In this document: piece after piece, positions 38,859-46,363 of the stretch
Layout of the letters: each line of letters starts with the position of its first letter
How positions within the stretch are numbered: position 1 is the first letter of the stretch
Source of the DNA: Dyadobacter frigoris
GTDB taxonomy: Bacteria; Bacteroidota; Bacteroidia; Cytophagales; Spirosomataceae
Assembly (NCBI RefSeq): GCF_005280585.1
Contig: NZ_SZVO01000007.1
Span: forward strand, 361,493 to 425,492
Length of the DNA stretch: 64,000 nucleotides
Reading direction: 5' to 3'
Program-made: the position numbers and the translations under genes
Notes under the pieces: generated by a model
Told to the model about the DNA's origin: nothing
What the model saw: the letters and a program-made list of their open reading frames with translations, nothing else
The model's database searches: none

Positions 38859-40199
38859 ATGCCCTTTCATCAACCCGATTATCGCCGTTTATTTCTGGTA
38901 CTGACACTTTTGTGCTGTACGTCTTTTAGCGTATTTGCTCAAAAATCCCGTGAACAGCTGGAACGGGAAAAAAGTGAAAACCAGGACAAGATGAACGAAA
39001 TTCAGAGCATTCTGAAACAGACATCCTCTCAGAAAAACGTCAACCTTGGTCAGTTGCGTGCGCTGAATCAGCAAATCAATAACTTAAAGAAAAAGATTGA
39101 TCTGCTGTCGGACGATATGGCAATCCTGGATAAGGAACTCAAAACGCTTGAAAAAAAGCGGTCTGTACTTGCTAATGACCTGGGCAAGTTAAAAGCCGAA
39201 TATGGCGACATGATTTATGAAGCTTCCAAAAGGAACGTGTATCTGAATCAGTTGGTTTTCCTGTTTTCTTCGGGAACTTTCAATCAGTTTGTGTTGCGTT
39301 ACAAATATTTAAAACAATATACAGACGCCCGTCAGGGACAGGTAAAACAAATGGAAGTGCTGGAAAAGGAACTGATGGCCGAACGCCAGCGTATTACTTC
39401 CAAAAAACAACAGCAACAAACCGTACTCGTTACTCAGGTTTCGGAAAACACAAAACTTGAAGGCCTGAAAACCAAGCAGGATGAGGTTGTAAAAGAATTA
39501 TCGCAAAAGGAAGTTGAACTGCGCAATCAATTAGCAGAAAACCGGAAAGCGACAAACTTACTGGAAGCGAACATCCGTCGTATTGCCGAAAGAGAGAAAA
39601 AGGAGCGCGAAAGAAGGGAAAGAGAGGAACGTGCTGAACGTGAAGCAAAAAGAAAAGCTGAACGTGAACGCATAGCCCGCGAAAACGCAGAAAGAGAGAA
39701 AAAAGGTGAAGCAAAAATAATTGAGGAAGAACCAAAAGAAGAGCCGGTTGTTTCATCAAGTGGGATGAGTGATGAAGAAGTTACGCTTGCATCGTCATTT
39801 GCTGCTTCGCAATCACGTTTATCATGGCCAACTAGAGGATTTATTTCCGGTCATTTTGGACAACGCCCACATGCCGTTTTAAAAGGTGTAATGGTTGATA
39901 ACCTGGGTGTGGATATACAAACAAACGCAGGAGAAACAGTTCGGTCTGTTTATGACGGTGTTGTTTTGGATGTAACACAAATGCCGGGAATGGGTAATGT
40001 GGTTGCTATTCAGCATGGAAATTACATGACTGTTTATGCTAAAATGTCGGGTGTAACAGTTCAGGCCGGACAAAAAGTAAAGGCGAGGGAAACGATCGGC
40101 CGCGTAGCAACGGACGGTGACGGAACTTCTGAACTTCAGTTTCAAATCTGGAAAAGCACATCACGGCTTAATCCGGAAAGCTGGCTGATAAGAAGATAG
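38859..40199 (+). CDS. EnvC-like murein hydrolase activator
   Basis: A 446-residue exported protein. After a signal peptide (cleaved after VFAQ), residues of about 30-300 are a long coiled coil with a very charged R/E/K-rich stretch (about 255-300). The C-terminal ~120 residues are a LytM/M23-type domain. In true M23 peptidases the zinc ligands are H-x3-D and H-x-H; here the matching places read NLGVDI (H to N) and LQFQI (both H lost), and the YxH position reads YAK. The domain is therefore probably non-catalytic and acts like EnvC, activating amidases at the division site. The ATG at 38859 is preferred over an upstream TTG. Confidence 0.87.
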   Translation: MPFHQPDYRRLFLVLTLLCCTSFSVFAQKSREQLEREKSENQDKMNEIQSILKQTSSQKNVNLGQLRALNQQINNLKKKIDLLSDDMAILDKELKTLEKKRSVLANDLGKLKAEYGDMIYEASKRNVYLNQLVFLFSSGTFNQFVLRYKYLKQYTDARQGQVKQMEVLEKELMAERQRITSKKQQQQTVLVTQVSENTKLEGLKTKQDEVVKELSQKEVELRNQLAENRKATNLLEANIRRIAEREKKERERREREERAEREAKRKAERERIARENAEREKKGEAKIIEEEPKEEPVVSSSGMSDEEVTLASSFAASQSRLSWPTRGFISGHFGQRPHAVLKGVMVDNLGVDIQTNAGETVRSVYDGVVLDVTQMPGMGNVVAIQHGNYMTVYAKMSGVTVQAGQKVKARETIGRVATDGDGTSELQFQIWKSTSRLNPESWLIRR

Positions 40200-40212
40200 T
40201 TTTTTTAATGAT

Positions 40213-40270
40213 TAATTGTTAATGGTGAATGGTTAACCATTAATAATTAACCCTTAACCATTAACAATTA
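40213..40270. repeat. AT-rich inverted repeat
   Basis: TAATTGTTAATGGT (40213-40226) and ACCATTAACAATTA (40257-40270) are a perfect 14-bp inverted repeat. Inside lies the palindrome AATGGTTAACCATT (40228-40241). It lies between envC-like and panB; it could be a terminator without a clear T-run or a small repeat. Confidence 0.5.
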
Positions 40271-40276
40271 AAAAAG

Positions 40277-41095
40277 ATGTCTGTACATAGTTCTGATATA
40301 AAACGCGTTACGACCCATATCATTCAGGAAATGAAAACGCGGGGAGAGAAAATTTCCTGTTTGACCGCTTACGATTATTCAATGGCCGGTATCGTGGATG
40401 CTGCCGGTGTTGAGTTGATTCTTGTAGGAGATTCTGCTTCCAATGTGATGGCAGGTCATGAAACCACATTACCTATTACGATTGACCAAATGATTTACCA
40501 TGCATCATCCGTTGTACGTGCTGTAAAACGTGCATTGGTCGTGGTTGATCTTCCTTTCGGTTCTTACCAGGGAAATTCAGGAGAAGCACTGCGTTCTGCC
40601 ATTCGTATTATGAAGGAATCCGGCGCTCATGCTGTGAAACTGGAAGGCGGACTGGAAATCAAAGAGTCTGTTGTGCGGATATTAAGTGCCGGCGTTCCCG
40701 TAATGGGCCACCTGGGACTTACGCCGCAGTCTATTTATAAATTTGGTACTTACAGCGTTCGTGCCAAAGAAGAAGTTGAAGCTAAAAAGCTTTTGGAAGA
40801 TGCCAAAATGCTGGATGAGATCGGTTGTTTTTCGGTGGTTCTGGAAAAAATTCCTTCGGCACTTACTAAGCTGGTTTCTGAAAGTATCGCCATTCCAACG
40901 GTAGGAATAGGAGCGGGACCACATGCTGATGGACAAATTCTCGTTATTCACGATGTGTTGGGTATTAATAAAGGGTTTAAACCACGTTTTCTTCGTCAGT
41001 ATGCCAATTTAAATGACATCATGAACGAGGCAATTACAAATTATATTAAAGACGTTAAAGGCAAATCTTTTCCAAACGAAAAGGAGTCTTATTGA
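40277..41095 (+). CDS. panB: Ketopantoate hydroxymethyltransferase
   Basis: This cytoplasmic enzyme makes ketopantoate from 2-oxoisovalerate with methylene-tetrahydrofolate, the first step to pantothenate and coenzyme A. The 272 residues show the metal-binding region [20 protein letters not shown] (about residues 48-67), KLEGG (near 115), [11 protein letters not shown] (about 136-146) and [13 protein letters not shown] (near 185). All are PanB hallmarks. The gene stands without panC or panD. Confidence 0.96.
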   Translation: MSVHSSDIKRVTTHIIQEMKTRGEKISCLTAYDYSMAGIVDAAGVELILVGDSASNVMAGHETTLPITIDQMIYHASSVVRAVKRALVVVDLPFGSYQGNSGEALRSAIRIMKESGAHAVKLEGGLEIKESVVRILSAGVPVMGHLGLTPQSIYKFGTYSVRAKEEVEAKKLLEDAKMLDEIGCFSVVLEKIPSALTKLVSESIAIPTVGIGAGPHADGQILVIHDVLGINKGFKPRFLRQYANLNDIMNEAITNYIKDVKGKSFPNEKESY

Positions 41096-41149
41096 TCACC
41101 TCCCTTTTGTTTCCTTCGATAGAAAAACAAAAGTTTAAAACAAAAAATT

Positions 41150-41881
41150 ATGGCAAAGCGCCCATTTCAAATTATATATGAAGACAATCACTTACTGATT
41201 GTTAATAAGGAGCCAGGTATACTTGTCCAGGGCGATTCAACGCGTGACAAGCCATTACTTGAAATGTTGAAAGAATATATCAAAGAAGAATATGACAAGC
41301 CGGGAGCCGTGTTTTTAGGAACTGTACACCGTCTGGATCGTCCCGTTAGCGGTTTGGTTGTATTTGCAAAAACGTCAAAAGCGTTGGAAAGAATGAATGA
41401 AATATTCCGTAAACGCGACGTTCAAAAAACGTATTGGGCTGTTGTAAAAAACCGTCCGCCAGAAAAAAAAGGAAAACTAGTGCATTGGCTTATTAAAGAT
41501 GAGCAGAGAAATGTTACTACTGCTTATGATTACGAAGTTCCCGGATCACAGCGTGCCGAGCTTAGTTACAGACTTTTGGGTGATGTCAATAAATTTAATT
41601 TGTTGGAAGTAACACCGGTAACGGGCCGTCCGCATCAGATCCGTGTTCAGCTGGCTTCTATGGGTTGCCCGATTCGCGGTGATTTGAAATATGGTTATCC
41701 AAAACCCAATCCGGATGCGAGCATTAACTTACATGCCCGTCGCCTATTCTTTGAACATCCTGTAAAAAAGGAGCCGATTATTTGCAAAGCAGGCCTTCCA
41801 AATGACCCGTTCTGGGAAGAATTCCTTCCCTTGGATACCGAAATAATCAAAGCAGATCACTTAGGATTTTTATACGAATAA
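41150..41881 (+). CDS. RluA-family RNA pseudouridine synthase
   Basis: A 243-residue pseudouridine synthase. The catalytic segment is GTVHRLDRPVSGLVVFAKTS (near residues 60-79) and the second family motif is GRPHQIRVQL (near 160). It lacks an S4 domain. It sits between panB (54 bases upstream) and the small DUF6787 gene (6 bases downstream), suggesting co-transcription with the latter. It is clearly distinct from the paralogue at 23017 on the minus strand. Confidence 0.93.
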   Translation: MAKRPFQIIYEDNHLLIVNKEPGILVQGDSTRDKPLLEMLKEYIKEEYDKPGAVFLGTVHRLDRPVSGLVVFAKTSKALERMNEIFRKRDVQKTYWAVVKNRPPEKKGKLVHWLIKDEQRNVTTAYDYEVPGSQRAELSYRLLGDVNKFNLLEVTPVTGRPHQIRVQLASMGCPIRGDLKYGYPKPNPDASINLHARRLFFEHPVKKEPIICKAGLPNDPFWEEFLPLDTEIIKADHLGFLYE

Positions 41882-41887
41882 ACCAGT

Positions 41888-42196
41888 ATGATTGAAAAGT
41901 TAAAAGAGCGCTGGAATGTTAAAAATGGATGGGACGTCTTAATCATTTTACTGGTTTTTGCCTGTACCGGATTTTCCATTTTATACATCAAGCGCGCACT
42001 TTTTGATCTGGTTGGACTATCAAAGGAAACATCTCCGTCCTGGCTTCTCTGGACGGTTAACATTCTGATTATTTTACCCCTTTACCAAGCTGTTTTACTC
42101 GCCTGGGGCTGGATTTGGGGTAGATTTTCTTTTTTCTGGGAATTTGAAAAAAGAATGTTTCGACGGATAGGGAGCTGGTTTGGACGGAAAGGATAG
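41888..42196 (+). CDS. Small membrane protein, DUF6787-like
   Basis: A 102-residue protein with two hydrophobic spans (about residues 18-40 and 55-75). The N-terminal LKERWNVKNGWDVLIILLVF and the C-terminal WGRFSFFWEFEKRM match the pattern I recall for DUF6787 of Bacteroidota. It follows the pseudouridine synthase after six bases. Function is not known. Confidence 0.75.
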   Translation: MIEKLKERWNVKNGWDVLIILLVFACTGFSILYIKRALFDLVGLSKETSPSWLLWTVNILIILPLYQAVLLAWGWIWGRFSFFWEFEKRMFRRIGSWFGRKG

Positions 42197-42304
42197 ACTC
42201 ATACGATATAATTTAAAGATACTTTACTCTTCAACTGATTAACTTCTAAATTAAAATATTTGTAAAAATTGTAACCTCTGGGGTTTCACTGTATATTTGT
42301 AAAA

Positions 42305-42586
42305 ATGATTGAAACCATTGCGCACAAAGGGCTAAGGTTACTCTGGGAAAAGAATAATTCTTCCAAGTTACCAGCAGAACAAGTGGAAAAGATCAAACGT
42401 ATTTTGTCGGTTTTAAATACCGCAAAAACACTTGATCCGATTAAAGCAATTCCAGGCTATCGGTTACATCAATTAAGCGGCGATTTGAAAGGATACTGGG
42501 CAATTTGGGTTACAGGTAATTACCGAGTTGTATTCCGCTTTGAAGGAGAGAATGTTTTTGATATCAACTATATTGATTATCACTAA
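42305..42586 (+). CDS. higB: HigB/RelE-family toxin
   Basis: A 93-residue toxin of the HigB group. The segment LDPIKAIPGYRLHQLSGDLKG followed by YWAIWVTGNYRVVFRF holds the basic and aromatic residues typical of these mRNA interferases. It precedes an antidote of the HigA type by 11 bases, in the reversed order (toxin first) that is usual for HigBA. The module appears intact. Confidence 0.9.
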   Translation: MIETIAHKGLRLLWEKNNSSKLPAEQVEKIKRILSVLNTAKTLDPIKAIPGYRLHQLSGDLKGYWAIWVTGNYRVVFRFEGENVFDINYIDYH

Positions 42587-42597
42587 AATATATAGTA

Positions 42598-42894
42598 ATG
42601 GAAAGTGAAATGAAACCGGTACACCCTGGTGCCGTTCTGCGAGAAGATGTTTTAAAAGAAATGAAAATATCGATCACAAAAGCGGCCAGGGAGTTAAACG
42701 TCAGCAGGAAACAGTTATCAGAAATTGTTAATGAAACATCTTCTATATCTGCTGAAATGGCAGTAAGGCTTGAAAGTGGATTTGGAATAAAAGCAGAATT
42801 TTGGCTGGATATGCAAAAAAACTTTGATATCTGGAAAGTCAAAAGCAGTGGCCGTGTCCAGGGAATTCATCGTATTTTGTCACAAGCGGTTTAA
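42598..42894 (+). CDS. higA: HigA-family antitoxin
   Basis: A 98-residue XRE-type helix-turn-helix antitoxin. MKPVHPGAVLREDVLKEMKIS at residues 5-25 (read in parts) and TKAARELNVSRKQLSEIVN, the helix-turn-helix, are the classical HigA start. The C-terminus FGIKAEFWLDMQKNFDIW is typical as well. It binds HigB and represses its own promoter. Starts at residue 1 or 5 are both possible. Confidence 0.92.
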   Translation: MESEMKPVHPGAVLREDVLKEMKISITKAARELNVSRKQLSEIVNETSSISAEMAVRLESGFGIKAEFWLDMQKNFDIWKVKSSGRVQGIHRILSQAV

Positions 42895-42940
42895 GTAGGC
42901 ATAAATCGTAATTTTTACATTTGATTCGCACCAAATAAAA

Positions 42941-43135
42941 TCACCCCGCAGTAAGCAATAAAACAACCACTATATTCACACCAAATCCAATTCCCCAGTT
43001 CGTCCAATCCTTACGCTGTTTAATCTTTTTCGCGTTTTTGGAATAACTTGCGTTTTGAGCAGGCTGCTCAAATAATTGTTCATTCGAATAGCCAAGATCT
43101 TTAATTTTTGGCTGTTTTGAGGCTAATAATAGCAC
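42941..43135 (-). pseudogene. 5'-truncated membrane-protein gene tail
   Basis: The 64-codon ORF has no ATG: its first codon is GTG at 43135, and in-frame sense codons (TARNWF-like) continue upstream to a stop inside the end of the mrr remnant. The C-terminus is hydrophobic (GIGFGVNIVVVLLLTAG). It looks like the 3' part of a longer gene whose front was lost. A related tail occurs at 44827-44916, on the other side of the restriction island. Confidence 0.55.
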
Positions 43136-43161
43136 GAACCAATTACGTGCTGTGTTGAGTA

Positions 43162-43970
43162 TTAAAAGCTTTCAAACCATTTTCGATTAACACTTATATG
43201 CTCCCTCAATTCTATATCAATTCCTAAGTTTAGTTCTTTTAACTTCTCAACAAGTTTTTCGCCATCAATAAGATCAATTGCAGGTGCGCCGTCACGATTT
43301 GCTTCAAGAATTGCATCTCTTGTAAAAGACCCTGTTGTTATAAACAATCCTTTATCTGTTCTTCCAATCATTGCCCCTCTGAAATCTCTAATTTCACCAG
43401 AACCAACTTTGCCTTTATATCTTTTACATTGAAAAATAATATGGAAGCTTAATATGCCATTTATTTTAGCTATCCCTCTTCCATCAATACCTCCATCGCC
43501 ACTTCTACCTGTTACTTCAACCTGAGAAAAACCCTTTTCCCTCAATATTCGTTGAACCAGCCTTTCAAATGCGCCAGGACTCAAAACCTCAGTAATGATT
43601 TCAAGAGCTAACTTTTTCCAATTTTCTGCTTCCTGTACTTCTTCATCGGCTTCTTTTGCTTCATTTTCCTTCACCTCCACCTCATTAAGCCCTTGTACAA
43701 CTAAAGGTATATCATCTGCAAGAACCCAAACACCTTTACCTACTTTTGCAATTAGACCTTGATTTTTCAGAACTGTCCTTACCCAAGCAAGATTATATTG
43801 TAATTCTGATTGCCCGGTCTTGCCATTTACAATTTCTAATAAAGTATCAGATATTTTAGCCTGTCTACAATTCTTTCATATATCTCATCAGTATTTGCAG
43901 AACCACCCAGGAATTTTAAAGCCTCCAAAGTTGGTTCCATCAACTCTTTACGGCCTGGTAAATATTTCAT
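43162..43970 (-). pseudogene. mrr: Frameshifted Mrr-type restriction endonuclease
   Basis: The Mrr catalytic domain is intact in the frame ending at 43162: RSGDGGIDGRGIAK with the aspartate, then IIFQCKRYKGKVGSGEIRDF with Q-x-K, of the PD-(D/E)xK fold that cuts methylated DNA. The N-terminal Mrr domain starts at the ATG at 43970 (MKYLPGRKELMEPTLEALKF), but this frame hits a stop at 43836. The frame continuing to the catalytic domain picks up at GCTAAAATATCT (43860), reading AKISDTLLEIVNGK, so a one-base deletion near 43861 explains both parts. The remaining ORF from 43680 begins with a GTG inside a linker and would lack the DNA-binding part. A sequencing error is possible. Confidence 0.8.
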
Positions 43971-44089
43971 AATTGAGTTTTAATGAAAGAAATTAAGAAT
44001 GGAGATTAACTTTTTGTTGCATATCAAAAGCCAGTAAACTTTATTTCATTATATTAGGTCCTGCAAAAAGACAAATTAAATATCTACCT

Positions 44090-44800
44090 ATGGCTCTTTT
44101 AAAATGGATAACTGATAGAAATCTCGAAGAGGCAGTATTTAACCTGTCAGTTCAAGTTGAAATTTCTGAAAATAAAATTAACAGAGAATTCGGCAAACTA
44201 TTCTTAGACCCTTTCATCGCATTTACCGAAATGAATGTTTTTAACAACGAATATGATTTATGGAAAGAAGAAGTAATTAAGCGACATTTACAAAAAGATT
44301 TAAGTGCACATATTATTAATTTTTATTTACAGATCATCTTGTCGTACGACAAATCCGATTTCTATTACTCTAAATCAGAAAAAGTCCTATCTTCTAAAAA
44401 TAATAAAATCATTGCTTATCTCGGGTACAAGCATAAAAATAACTCAGGAAAGAAAAACAAAAGAGTGTACAAACAACTTTGCTATGAATTATATAAAAGC
44501 CCATCCGCCAAAAATCATCATAATTATAAAGCATTTTTTGTTGTTGCTATACCAAAAAAACCAGTAAAATTTGAAGTTTCATTTGCTCTAAGTCATAAAC
44601 TGACGGAAACTATTGACCCAGAAAAGAATGTGAGAGTTACAGATATCGTCAGTTTTTTTCAACTTATAACTGGTGATGAAAATGCGTTTAGAGATCTTTT
44701 CAATGTACTTCCTCAGCTTTTTTCAATATTTTCAGATGGAAATGTAATGACTAAGGAACACGATAGATTATTAAGAACTTATTACCGTACTTACGGTTAA
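44090..44800 (+). CDS. Eco47II-like restriction endonuclease homologue, probably degenerate
   Basis: A 236-residue AT-rich ORF. From memory of the Eco47II/Sau96I-type family, the order of segments fits: TDRNLEEAV at the N-terminus, LFLDPFIAFTEM, HLQKDLSAHIINFYLQIIL, then KIIAYLGYKHKNNSG, then FFVVAIPKKP, and finally VRVTDIVSFFQLITGDENAF. In that family the fourth segment carries the catalytic E-x-K (AEIKNKHN-like); here it reads AYLGYKH, so those residues seem to be lost. No methyltransferase gene is adjacent. It lies divergent from the mrr remnant in the same AT-rich island. The family call is moderate, and the loss of activity is inferred. Confidence 0.6.
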   Translation: MALLKWITDRNLEEAVFNLSVQVEISENKINREFGKLFLDPFIAFTEMNVFNNEYDLWKEEVIKRHLQKDLSAHIINFYLQIILSYDKSDFYYSKSEKVLSSKNNKIIAYLGYKHKNNSGKKNKRVYKQLCYELYKSPSAKNHHNYKAFFVVAIPKKPVKFEVSFALSHKLTETIDPEKNVRVTDIVSFFQLITGDENAFRDLFNVLPQLFSIFSDGNVMTKEHDRLLRTYYRTYG

Positions 44801-44826
44801 TTCTTATGCAGATTCACCAAATAACC

Positions 44827-44916
44827 TCACCACGCACCAATCAACAAAACAAGCACAAGATTGACACCGAATCCAATTTTTGTCTCTACTCTTAATATTT
44901 TAGTCAAAAGATCAGC
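44827..44916 (-). pseudogene. Second truncated copy of the membrane-protein tail
   Basis: The minus strand reads KIGFGVNLVLVLLIGAW then stop, matching WGIGFGVNIVVVLLLTAG of the tail at 42941. The 51 bases from 44827 match the other tail (from 42941) without gaps at roughly 80 percent. The in-frame part upstream ends at a stop near 44917 without an ATG, so only about 30 codons remain. Confidence 0.6.
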
Positions 44917-44929
44917 TATTTAATTCGGT

Positions 44930-46363
44930 CTACCCCTTCTTCTTCCACCCCTTCAACTTCCACGCGCTCACGCCAACATAAGCCATACTTCCTTTTGCAC
45001 CGCTTCCGTTTTTATTGATTAACCCGTTAAGATTGCTAAATCCAATAAAAATCGGTCCGAAATGCGCTAAGGCACCAATCGCTACTTTTTTATTTCCCTG
45101 AATAAAAGAGATTGGAAAAGCAAAGTCTGAATCTTCATCTTCAAAACGCGGAGTGATCGTAAATACATTTGGCTGAGCCACATTCAACACATTATCCGTT
45201 ACAGATTTGAAACGTTTTGTTTGAGATAATGTGACAAAAAAGCCTTTTACTAACTGCACATCTGCTTCCCAATGTATTGCTTGCGGCAGTTTCACTTTAC
45301 TGTTAAAAGTTGTATCAGAACTTGCAGGATATAAATTCATTAATCCGTCAGCGCCTTCATTTCCAATCGTTTCCAATTCTTTTTGACCGATAATCGTTTG
45401 TTCCTGCTGGCCGGCTATCGCCCGACTTCCGGTTGTTTTGTAGTTTATTGATCCTATATCGGTTAAAGAAGCTGCCAGGCGCAAAATGTACTTTGGATTC
45501 TGGTCAAATGCCTCGTCTTTATTTTGCCAATAATTACCTAATTCATAAGTCACACCCAGATCATAAGCCCAACCGGCCGCGTACTTATCCGAATTAAATA
45601 AATCGCCCAATTTCAGTTTTTGATTCTGTTGGCTATACCCGGTTTCGTAGGAAAAATTATTCAATACCAGCTCACTTTCATCCTGAGAACCAGTTACTTT
45701 TCTAACCTGGAAATTATCAACAGAACCTTTGACATAGCCAATCCTGGCTCCGAAAATTCTTTTTGCTGTAACTCCAACACGGAACTTATGGGCATCCAGA
45801 TCCAGCAATTGTACGCCATAAGACACACTCATTTCTGAAAAACTCTGCTGAACCAGATTAAATTTTCCCCAATCTGTCGGGGCTACATTGTCCATTCCGG
45901 TATCAAGCCGTTTGAAATAAAGATTCCTAATATCGTCCGGAACATTATTTCCTGTTACAAATCCCCTTGTGCGGAACTGAATCGCTACGCCCTGATATTT
46001 CCCGATTGAAAACATCGCTGATGGCCAGCGGATTTCACTGGTCAGATAAATCGGATCCTTATCTGTAAGCGATCCCATGGTTCGCGAACGCCCGTATAAT
46101 TCGTCCTTAGAATGTGCTGCCAGAAGTGGATAGAACAAGGAATTTTTTCCAAGAAAAACGAAGTACCGGTGATTAATGCTGCTTCCAATCGTTCCGATAT
46201 TTACCTGCCATTTAAACTTTGAACCGCCAATCGCGGACGGATTTTCAGTTGCCCGGTAAAGTCCGCCATAGTTACTCGCAGCCAGTCCCGGAATTTGTTG
46301 TGCGTAAGCAGATTTTGCTAAAAAGCCCAATAGTAGTGTGAGGTAGTAGATTTGCTTTTTCAA
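44930..46363 (-). CDS. DUF5723 outer-membrane protein
   Basis: A 477-residue exported protein with a signal peptide (cleaved after AYAQ) and a long beta-rich body of the DUF5723 family. The start QIPGLAASNYGGLYRATENPSAIGGSKFKW (about residues 23-52) resembles the N-terminal hatch of FadL/PorV-like barrels. The C-terminal strands include AFPISFIQGNKKVAIGALAHFG. It overlaps the recQ gene's 3' end by four bases (46360-46363), so it follows recQ on one transcript. Function is unknown; it is probably a surface barrel. Confidence 0.83.
   Translation of the reverse strand: MKKQIYYLTLLLGFLAKSAYAQQIPGLAASNYGGLYRATENPSAIGGSKFKWQVNIGTIGSSINHRYFVFLGKNSLFYPLLAAHSKDELYGRSRTMGSLTDKDPIYLTSEIRWPSAMFSIGKYQGVAIQFRTRGFVTGNNVPDDIRNLYFKRLDTGMDNVAPTDWGKFNLVQQSFSEMSVSYGVQLLDLDAHKFRVGVTAKRIFGARIGYVKGSVDNFQVRKVTGSQDESELVLNNFSYETGYSQQNQKLKLGDLFNSDKYAAGWAYDLGVTYELGNYWQNKDEAFDQNPKYILRLAASLTDIGSINYKTTGSRAIAGQQEQTIIGQKELETIGNEGADGLMNLYPASSDTTFNSKVKLPQAIHWEADVQLVKGFFVTLSQTKRFKSVTDNVLNVAQPNVFTITPRFEDEDSDFAFPISFIQGNKKVAIGALAHFGPIFIGFSNLNGLINKNGSGAKGSMAYVGVSAWKLKGWKKKG

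Noticed and set aside
38859..40199. Active M23 endopeptidase
   Set aside because: The zinc-ligand positions are replaced by other residues.
43162..43680. Complete 172-residue Mrr protein
   Set aside because: It begins at a GTG within the linker, and the missing N-terminal domain is present upstream in another frame.
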